Source: an uncultured Alphaproteobacteria bacterium
Lineage (GTDB): Bacteria; Pseudomonadota; Alphaproteobacteria; Rhizobiales; Aestuariivirgaceae
NCBI GenBank assembly: GCA_945957365.1
Contig: CAMFKI010000010.1
Coordinates: 45,078-109,077, forward strand
Direction of reading: 5' to 3'
DNA: 64,000 bases
Part shown: piece after piece, positions 58,354 to 64,000 of the stretch
Layout: the number at the start of each line of letters is the position of its first letter
Numbering within the stretch: the stretch's first letter is position 1
Translations under genes and position numbers: made by a program
Notes under the pieces: model-generated
What the model was told of the DNA's origin: nothing
Seen by the model: the letters and a program-made list of their open reading frames with translations, nothing else
Database searches by the model: none

Positions 58354-60210
58354 GTGGAGTTTGACAGCTTGGAACGGCGCCTGACGACCATTCTCTCTGC
58401 CGATGTCGCGGGCTATTCGCGGCTGATGGAGCGTGACGAGGCGGGCACGCTCGCCGAGCTGATGGAGCGCCAGTCCGCCATCATCGATCCGCTCATTGCG
58501 CAGAACGGCGGTCGCATCGTCAAGACGCTGGGCGACGGCTTCCTCGCCGAGTTCGGCAGCCCGGTGAATGCCGTGAGCTTCGCCACCGACATGCAGCAGG
58601 CCTCCGAAGCGCGCAACGCCAACCTGCCGGAAGACCGCCGCATGAGCTTCCGCATCGGCATCAACCTCTCCGACGTCATCGTCGAGCACAACGACGTGTT
58701 CGGCGAGGGCGTCAACGTCGCGTCGCGGCTGCAGGCGATCGCCGAGCCGGGCAGCGTGTTCATCTCCGACAGCGTGCACCAGCAGGTGAGCCGGCAGCTG
58801 CCGCTCGGCTTCGAGGATGCCGGCAAGCGCCAGCTGAAGGACACTTCGGGCCTCACCCAGGCGTGGCGCGTGGCGGGCAGCTCGGAGCGCCAGCCGTGGC
58901 GGCGCGGCGAGGGGCACGAGGCCTCGATCGCGGTGCTGCCCTTCGTCAACATGTCGGGCGACCCGGAGCAGGATTACTTCAGCGACGGCATCACCGAGGA
59001 CATCATCACCGATCTCTCGAAGATCTCCGCGCTCTTCGTAGTCTCGCGCAACACCGCCTTCACCTACAAGGGCAGCACCGAAGACCTCGACCGCGTGGCG
59101 GCGCGGCTCGGCGTGCAGTACGTGCTCGAAGGCAGCGTCAGGAAGGTGAACGACCGGGTGCGCATCACCGCGCAGCTGATCGACGGGCGCAGCAACGGCC
59201 ACGTGTGGGCCGAGCGCTATGACCGCAAGTTCGAAGACATCTTCGAGCTGCAGGACGACATATCGCATGCCATCGTCGACGCGCTGCGCCTCAAGATGCT
59301 GCCGGCCGAGCGCGAGACCATCTCGCAGCGCCCGACCTACAACAGCGAGGCCTACCGCTTCTACCTGATGGGCCGCAGCTTCTTCCACCGCGGCCACACC
59401 CGGCGCTTCCTGCGGCTGGCCAAGCAGATGTTCCAGCGCGCCCTCGACCTCGAGCCCGATTATGCGGCGGCCCATGCCGGCATCGCCGACTGCAATTCGC
59501 ACCTGCTCGACGCCGGGGACACCTCGATCACCACCAACGAGATCTTCGAACAGAGCGAGCGGGCGCTGGCGATCGACGCCACCCTCGCCGAGGCCCATGC
59601 CTCCAAGGGTCTCGCCCTCTACACCGCGGGCCGCTACGAGGAGGCGGAGGCGAGCTTCGACCGCGCCATCGCGCTGAAGCCCGACCTGTTCGAGGCCTAT
59701 TTCTTCTATGGCCGCAACTGCTTCAACCGCGGGCAATACGGCAAGGCGGCGGAGCTGTTCGGGAGGGCCGCAGAATTCAAGCTCGACGATTTCCGCTCGC
59801 TCGGACTGCAGTCCATGTGCTTCCAGTCGTTGGGCAAGCTGGAGGAGGCGCGGGCTTCCGCCAAGGCCGCGCTGGCGCGCACCGAGGCGGCGGTCGCCGA
59901 ACGCCCCGACGATGCCGATGCGCTGGCCTTCGGCGCGGGACTGCTGGCCGTGCTGGGCGAGAACGACCGCACCCGCGACTGGGCCGAGCGCGCCTCGATC
60001 ATCGAGCCCGACGACTTCTACATGCACTACAACATCGCCTGCGCCTATGCGATCCTTGGCGAGAAGGAGCTCGCCCTCGACCGGCTGGAGCGCATCATGG
60101 GGCCGCGCACGCTGCGCTCGCTGCAGGAGTTCATGCTGCACGACAGCGACCTCGACGTGCTGCGCGAGCATCCGCGCTTCGCCGAAATCCTGAAGAAACT
60201 GGGAGACTGA
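58354..60210 (+). CDS. Adenylate/guanylate cyclase-domain protein with TolB-like and TPR regions
   Basis: A 618-residue cytosolic protein. The class III cyclase domain (residues 1-170) has metal Asp 17 (ILSADVAGYSRLM) and Asp 61 (TLGDGFLAEF), and FGEGVNVASRLQAIA. A TolB-like part follows (SIAVLPFVNMSGDPEQDYFS, DGITEDIITDLSKISALFVV), then tetratricopeptide repeats (FQRALDLEPDYAAAHAGIAD and others). The start is GTG 58354; TTGCTA-N17-TAGCTT (58304-58332) is a modest promoter ahead. It leads an operon with the hydratase and allA genes, three bases before the former. It probably makes a cyclic nucleotide on a signal sensed by TPR contacts. Confidence 0.88.
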   Translation: MEFDSLERRLTTILSADVAGYSRLMERDEAGTLAELMERQSAIIDPLIAQNGGRIVKTLGDGFLAEFGSPVNAVSFATDMQQASEARNANLPEDRRMSFRIGINLSDVIVEHNDVFGEGVNVASRLQAIAEPGSVFISDSVHQQVSRQLPLGFEDAGKRQLKDTSGLTQAWRVAGSSERQPWRRGEGHEASIAVLPFVNMSGDPEQDYFSDGITEDIITDLSKISALFVVSRNTAFTYKGSTEDLDRVAARLGVQYVLEGSVRKVNDRVRITAQLIDGRSNGHVWAERYDRKFEDIFELQDDISHAIVDALRLKMLPAERETISQRPTYNSEAYRFYLMGRSFFHRGHTRRFLRLAKQMFQRALDLEPDYAAAHAGIADCNSHLLDAGDTSITTNEIFEQSERALAIDATLAEAHASKGLALYTAGRYEEAEASFDRAIALKPDLFEAYFFYGRNCFNRGQYGKAAELFGRAAEFKLDDFRSLGLQSMCFQSLGKLEEARASAKAALARTEAAVAERPDDADALAFGAGLLAVLGENDRTRDWAERASIIEPDDFYMHYNIACAYAILGEKELALDRLERIMGPRTLRSLQEFMLHDSDLDVLREHPRFAEILKKLGD

Positions 60211-60212
60211 GA

Positions 60213-60992
60213 ATGACCGACCCTGCCGCCGCGGCGGAGCTGCTGCTCAGGAACTGGGCCGCGACGACGCGCATCGCCGAACTCCCCGAGGCCCTGCGCC
60301 CTGCCTCGCGCGCCGAGGGATACGACGCGGCTGCGGCGGTGGCGCGGCAGAGCGGCAGCACGGTGGCGGGCTGGAAGATCGCCGCCACCAGTGCCGCCGG
60401 GCAGAAGCACATCAACGTCGACGGCCCGCTCATCGGCCGCATCCTGAAAAACAGGCTTCTGCCGGAAGGTGCTGGCGTGCCGCTGGGCGACAACATCATG
60501 CGCGTGGCGGAAGCCGAGTTCGCCTTCGGCTTCGCCACCGATCTGCCACCGCGCGAAGAGCCCTATTCGCAGGACGAGGCGACGGCTGCTGTGAGTTCGC
60601 TGCATCTTTCCATCGAAATTCCGGACAGCCGCTACGTGGACTTCACCAGGGTGGGAGCGGCGCAACTCATCGCCGATACGGCCTGTGCCTCGTGGCTGGT
60701 GATCGGGCCGGCGGTCGAACAGCCGTGGCGCGGTCTCGACCTCTCGGCGCATGCGGTGAAGGGCCTCCGCAACGGGGTCGTGACGGCGGAGGGCACTGGC
60801 AAGGCGGTGCTGGGCGATCCGCGCAAGGCGCTCGCCTGGTTCGTCAACGAGGCGGCCACCTATTGCGGCGGCGTGAAGGCCGGGCAGTTCGTCACCACCG
60901 GCACCTGCATCGTGCCGATGGCTGTGGCGCCGGGCGATGAGGTGAGCGTGGACTACGGCCTCCTCGGCACCATCTCCTGCAAGATCGTGTGA
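60213..60992 (+). CDS. FAH-superfamily hydratase/decarboxylase (2-keto-4-pentenoate hydratase-like)
   Basis: The 259-residue protein shows the fumarylacetoacetate hydrolase-fold: VAGWKIAATSAAGQKHINVD near the N-terminus, the metal-site motif VAEAEFAFGF with Glu, LHLSIEIPDSRYVDF and GQFVTTGTCIVPM at the C-terminal part. Such enzymes hydrate 2-keto-4-pentenoate or decarboxylate oxalocrotonate-like acids; here the role is open. The ATG at 60213 lies two bases after the cyclase stop, so it is cotranscribed. The next gene overlaps. Confidence 0.86.
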   Translation: MTDPAAAAELLLRNWAATTRIAELPEALRPASRAEGYDAAAAVARQSGSTVAGWKIAATSAAGQKHINVDGPLIGRILKNRLLPEGAGVPLGDNIMRVAEAEFAFGFATDLPPREEPYSQDEATAAVSSLHLSIEIPDSRYVDFTRVGAAQLIADTACASWLVIGPAVEQPWRGLDLSAHAVKGLRNGVVTAEGTGKAVLGDPRKALAWFVNEAATYCGGVKAGQFVTTGTCIVPMAVAPGDEVSVDYGLLGTISCKIV

Positions 60993-61483
60993 TGAAGCTC
61001 CTCCGCCCCGAGCCGCTGAGCCCGCAGGCCTTCCGCCCCTTCGGCGAGGTGATCGCGATGGAGGGTGCCGCGCACTACACCATCAACCAGGGCTTCACAG
61101 AGCGCTTCAACGACCTGTGTTTCGTCGACGTCGCGATGGAGGGCGGATCGACCAACGTCAGCCTGTTCCTCGCCCAGCCGCGGACAGCACCCATAGAGAT
61201 CAGGCTGATGGAGCGCCACCCGCTGGGCTCCCAGGCCTTCATTCCGCTGCAGGACCGGGCGTGGCTCGTCGTGGTGGCGGGCGAGGTGCACGATCATTCC
61301 AGCTACCGCGCCTTCACCGCCAGCGGTCTGCAGGGCATCAACTATGGCCGCAATGTCTGGCACCACCCGCTGCTGGTGCTGGACGATGACAGCCGCTTCC
61401 TGATCGTCGACCGCAAGGGGCCGGGGAACAATCTGGAGGAGGTGTGGCTCGACGACACGCCCCTTCACCTCCCCACCTCTTGA
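60992..61483 (+). CDS. allA: Ureidoglycolate lyase
   Basis: The 163-residue enzyme splits ureidoglycolate into glyoxylate and urea, the last step of purine nitrogen release. Motifs: EPLSPQAFRPFGEVIAMEGA, HYTINQGFTERFNDL, IRLMERHPLGSQAFIPL, VVAGEVHDHSSYRAF and YGRNVWHHPLLVLDDDSRFL, with His residues for metal binding. The ATG at 60992 overlaps the stop of the hydratase gene (TGATG). It is separated from the convergent guaD gene by a palindromic repeat. Confidence 0.92.
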   Translation: MKLLRPEPLSPQAFRPFGEVIAMEGAAHYTINQGFTERFNDLCFVDVAMEGGSTNVSLFLAQPRTAPIEIRLMERHPLGSQAFIPLQDRAWLVVVAGEVHDHSSYRAFTASGLQGINYGRNVWHHPLLVLDDDSRFLIVDRKGPGNNLEEVWLDDTPLHLPTS

Positions 61484-61487
61484 GGCC

Positions 61488-61570
61488 GCCATCCCGGCGA
61501 AAGCCGGGACCCCGCTTTCTCAAAACGCGCGCTGAACCAAAGCGGGGTCCCGGCTTTCGCCGGGATGACG
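61488..61570 (+). repeat. Family A palindromic repeat, copy 4
   Basis: Arms ATCCCGGCGAAAGCCGGGAC (from 61491) and GTCCCGGCTTTCGCCGGGAT (to 61566), inner arms CCCCGCTTT and AAAGCGGGG. This is the most regular copy. It lies in the 90-base space between convergent allA and guaD and could act as a two-way terminator. Confidence 0.88.
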
Positions 61571-61573
61571 GCA

Positions 61574-62860
61574 TCAACAGCTGCGCTCATGCACCTTGCG
61601 GCCCCTGACATAGGTGGCCTTCACGGCGCGGTCGTCGCCGAGGATCATCAGCGAGAACAGCACGTCCTCGAGCGAGGTGGAGAGTTCCTGGCGGCTCGCA
61701 AGAACCGGAGTTGCCTTCGGGTCGAGCACGACGATGTCGGCGAATTTTCCGTGCTCCAGCGCGCCCGTCTCGTGCTCGATCTTCAGCCGTCCGGCATTGC
61801 CGCGCGTGGCCATGGCGAAGAGCTCGTGCGCGGTGGGCTTGTAGCCCGCCAGCATCTGCACCTTGTAGGCCTCGCCCAGCGTCGCCAGCATCGAATAGCT
61901 GGTGCCGCCGCCCACGTCGGTGGCGACACCGAGGTGCACCGGGCGGCCTTCCTGGCGCAGCCACGGCATGGACATGAGGCCCGAACCGAGAAAGGTGTTG
62001 GACGTGGGGCAATGCACCACGGTGGAACCCGACTCCGACAGCCTTGCGCATTCCCGTTCCGAGAGGTGGATGCCGTGGGCGAAGAGGCTGCGCTCGCCCA
62101 GCAGGCCGAAATGGTCGTAGACGTCGGTATAGTCCTTTGCCTTCGGGAAGAGCTCCTTGACGAAGGCGATCTCGCCCGGGCTTTCGGAGAGATGCGTCTG
62201 CATCAGCGCGCCCGGCAGCGATGCCAGGAGTTCGCCTGAAACTTTCAGCTGCGCCTCCGACGAGGTGATGGCGAAGCGCGGCGTCACCGCATAGCGCAGC
62301 CGGTCCTTGCCGTGCCATTTTTCGTAAAGCTCGACGGTCTCGCGCGCGCCCGTCTCCGGCGTGTCCTCGACCGCGGGAATGGCATTGCGGTCCATCATCG
62401 TCTTGCCGGTGACCAGCGCCATGCCATGGGCATCCGCGGCGGCGAACAGCGCATCGGCACAGGTCTTGTGCACCGAGCAGAAGGCCAGCGCGGATGTGGT
62501 GCCGTGCTGGAACAGCCGCTGCAGGAAGATCTGCGCCGCCGCGCGGGCATAGTCCGCATCGGCGTAGCGGCTCTCCTCCGGGAAGGTGAAGCGGGTGAGC
62601 CAGTCGAGCAGGTCCTTTCCCGGTGCGGCGAGCATGCGGTACTGCGGGAAGTGGATGTGGGCGTCGATGAAGCCGGGCATGACGAGCATGTCGCCATGAT
62701 CGTCGGTCTCGGCCTGCGCAAAGCCCTGCGGCAGCAGGCCCTGCGGGCCGGCCCACAGGATGGTGCCATCATCGCCGACGGCGACCGCTCCCCTGCTCTC
62801 GTGCACGGCCCTGCCACCCTCGGCGAAGCTCAGCGTCTGGCCCTTGATGACGCGGGTCAT
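61574..62860 (-). CDS. guaD: Guanine deaminase
   Basis: The 428-residue amidohydrolase turns guanine into xanthine. Zinc-site motifs are MPGFIDAHIHFPQYRM, QTHLSESPGEIAFVKELFPK, LFAHGIHLSERECARL and ATDVGGGTSYSMLATLGEAY, which form the guanine deaminase pattern including CPTSNTFLGSGL. It is the first purine-degrading gene on the minus strand side of this cluster after uraD, with which it overlaps by four bases. The product xanthine would need an oxidising enzyme; the molybdenum hydroxylase at 54.6 kb is a possible but unproven candidate. Confidence 0.95.
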   Translation of the reverse strand: MTRVIKGQTLSFAEGGRAVHESRGAVAVGDDGTILWAGPQGLLPQGFAQAETDDHGDMLVMPGFIDAHIHFPQYRMLAAPGKDLLDWLTRFTFPEESRYADADYARAAAQIFLQRLFQHGTTSALAFCSVHKTCADALFAAADAHGMALVTGKTMMDRNAIPAVEDTPETGARETVELYEKWHGKDRLRYAVTPRFAITSSEAQLKVSGELLASLPGALMQTHLSESPGEIAFVKELFPKAKDYTDVYDHFGLLGERSLFAHGIHLSERECARLSESGSTVVHCPTSNTFLGSGLMSMPWLRQEGRPVHLGVATDVGGGTSYSMLATLGEAYKVQMLAGYKPTAHELFAMATRGNAGRLKIEHETGALEHGKFADIVVLDPKATPVLASRQELSTSLEDVLFSLMILGDDRAVKATYVRGRKVHERSC

Positions 62861-63354
62861 GGCGACACCCTGTCCTCGAGCCGGAAGCGGAAGATGCGAC
62901 AGACCTGCTGCAGGGCTGTCTCGAACTCGGCTGCGGGATCATTGCCGACGCGCGCTGCGAAGCTGTCGAGGATCATGTGCTTGGTGGCACCCTTCACCGC
63001 GAAGATGAAGGGAAAGCCGAAGCGCTGCTTGTAAGCCGTGTTGAGTTCGGTGAAGCGGGCGAATTCCTCCGCGGTGAGGGCATTGAGCCCTGCCCCGGCC
63101 TGCTCCTTCGTCGAGTCCTCCGTGAGCTTCGCCTTGGTCGCGAGGTCGGGATGGGCGCGGACCAGCGCCAGCTGCGCGCACGGGTTGGCGGCGCGGACCG
63201 CAACTTCGAAATGCCTCACCATGGCGTCCCGATCGGAGAACGGCCGAGCGGCATCGGCCTCGCGCGCCACCCAGGGCGAATGCTCGGCCACGTCGCCAAA
63301 GGCTTCGATGAAGTCCCTCGGGCTCAGGGCGTTGACTTGCGTGATGCTCATCAT
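62857..63354 (-). CDS. uraD: 2-oxo-4-hydroxy-4-carboxy-5-ureidoimidazoline (OHCU) decarboxylase
   Basis: The 165-residue enzyme completes urate degradation to S-allantoin. Motifs: NALSPRDFIEAFGDVAEHSP with the catalytic His near its end, RAHPDLATKAKL, TEDSTKEQAGAGLNAL and FGFPFIFAVKGATKHMIL, all typical of UraD. The ATG at 63354 overlaps the puuD stop; the adjacent ATG at 63351 is equally possible. It lies between puuD and guaD, all coupled by overlaps. Confidence 0.95.
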   Translation of the reverse strand: MMSITQVNALSPRDFIEAFGDVAEHSPWVAREADAARPFSDRDAMVRHFEVAVRAANPCAQLALVRAHPDLATKAKLTEDSTKEQAGAGLNALTAEEFARFTELNTAYKQRFGFPFIFAVKGATKHMILDSFAARVGNDPAAEFETALQQVCRIFRFRLEDRVSP

Positions 63355-64000
63355 TGCTTGGCGATCCATGTTCCGAGCTTGGCGCGCTCCTCGTCGGTGA
63401 TGCCGGTGCGGTTGCCGAGCGGCATGGCCTTGTTCTCGACAGCCTGCACCTCGACCTGCGCGGCATAGCGCTTCAGCTGCTCCAGCGTTTCGAGGTGCAC
63501 GCCCTTGGGCGCCACCTTGATGGTGGCATCGGTCGGATGCTCTGCATGACAGGCCGCACAGCGTGTCTGCACGATGCGCAGCGCCTCGGCATCCGACACT
63601 TCGCCCTCGAACAGCACCAGCTTGCCGGGCTGGGTGATAATCAAGCCAAGCGCCAGCGCCGCGCCGATGAGCGGCAGTGTCCAGGCGAGATCGGCATGGG
63701 CATCCCCCACCTCGGTGCGCACCAGGAAGTGGCGGGCGAGGCCGCCGGCGAGGATGATGAGGCCGGCCAGCATCCAGGCATGCGGACTGTCGCTGATCAT
63801 CGGGAAATGGTTCGACACCATCATCGCCAGAACCGGAAGCGTGAGATAGGTGTTGTGCAGCGAGCGCTGCTTGCCGATGGCGCCCAGCCGCGGGTCGGGC
63901 TTTTCGCCTTTCATCAGCGAGGCCGTGATCTTGCGCTGGTTGGGAATGATCACCATGAAGACATTGGCCGCCATGATGGTGCCGATCAGCGCCCCGATGT
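63351..64000 (-). CDS. puuD: PuuD urate hydroxylase, membrane-bound with cytochrome c domain, partial
   Basis: The N-terminus lies beyond the right edge, so only the last 216 codons are seen. They show PNQRKITASLMKGEKPDPRL, three membrane segments (YLTLPVLAMMVSNHFPM, AWMLAGLIILAGGLARHFLV, LPLIGAALALGLII) and a C-terminal cytochrome c domain with heme motif CAACH (QTRCAACHAEHPTD). This is the pattern of PuuD, the alternative to urate oxidase in many alphaproteobacteria, which hydroxylates urate in the membrane. The stop overlaps uraD. Confidence 0.93.
   Translation of the reverse strand, partial: IGALIGTIMAANVFMVIIPNQRKITASLMKGEKPDPRLGAIGKQRSLHNTYLTLPVLAMMVSNHFPMISDSPHAWMLAGLIILAGGLARHFLVRTEVGDAHADLAWTLPLIGAALALGLIITQPGKLVLFEGEVSDAEALRIVQTRCAACHAEHPTDATIKVAPKGVHLETLEQLKRYAAQVEVQAVENKAMPLGNRTGITDEERAKLGTWIAKQ

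Noticed and set aside
58201..60171. Extension of the FAD subunit frame through the cyclase gene on the opposite strand
   Set aside because: The extension is composition-shadow of the cyclase gene; FAD-subunit similarity begins only at the GTG at 58200.

Overview
The window looks like a chromosomal segment of a high-GC alphaproteobacterium, most likely order Hyphomicrobiales (Rhizobiales). This rests on gene content: a Rhodobacter-type gene transfer agent (GTA) head-tail cluster, a MucR regulator, the families DUF1491, DUF5330, DUF6456, DUF2336 and PAS_5, and genes packed with ATGA/TGATG stop-start overlaps. No rRNA, tRNA, CRISPR array, transposase or integrase was seen, and no gene-free stretch reaches 300 bases.

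Layout. (1) 1-10.9 kb, minus strand: a GTA structural cluster running from small terminase to the host-specificity protein, which is cut by the left edge. It has a near-consensus promoter at its head, no recognisable g7, and palindromic repeats on both sides of the portal gene. (2) 11-18.3 kb, plus: a LysR regulator, a small Cys/His-rich protein and fdsGBA-fdhD-fdsD, the soluble NAD-dependent molybdenum formate dehydrogenase with its maturation factor. (3) 18.5-28.4 kb: cell-envelope and conserved Hyphomicrobiales genes (YcgN-like, bifunctional penicillin-binding protein, DUF1214/DUF1254, DUF1491, peptidoglycan-binding protein, DUF5330, SufE, DUF6456, VOC, PAS_5, MucR, DUF2336). (4) 28.5-36.7 kb: oligopeptidase B, isochorismatase-type hydrolase, glutaryl-CoA dehydrogenase, GNAT enzyme, a Tat-exported nucleoside deaminase, DUF2165, a bicupin, superoxide dismutase and an M19 dipeptidase. 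(5) 36.8-38.1 kb: a RibB-RibX riboflavin enzyme carrying an N-terminal DNA-binding domain, behind a promoter overlapped by a perfect 21-bp palindrome. (6) 38.1-52.5 kb: DUF4239, the rimB-rimK-aspartoacylase operon, a HerA-like ATPase, methylmalonyl-CoA mutase (mutAB), an exported endo/exonuclease-family protein, asparaginase with an MFS transporter, a glutamine amidotransferase and an HTH regulator. (7) 52.6-64 kb: a minus-strand operon of two DUF1185 paralogues, UPF0280 and a molybdenum hydroxylase with its FAD subunit; divergently, a cyclase-TPR protein, an FAH/hydratase and ureidoglycolate lyase; then guaD-uraD-puuD (purine and urate breakdown), cut by the right edge.

How the parts work together. 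Formate dehydrogenase, the GTA, propionyl/methylmalonyl-CoA use, purine salvage and uricolysis appear as separate housekeeping or accessory units. Three families of intergenic palindromic repeats are scattered among them. The item most likely to be undescribed is the riboflavin gene at 36.8 kb: protein and promoter architecture together suggest an enzyme that binds and regulates its own promoter, possibly from a leaderless transcript with a second internal start giving the ordinary enzyme. The DUF1185-UPF0280-Mo-hydroxylase operon is the best candidate for an uncharacterised catabolic pathway.
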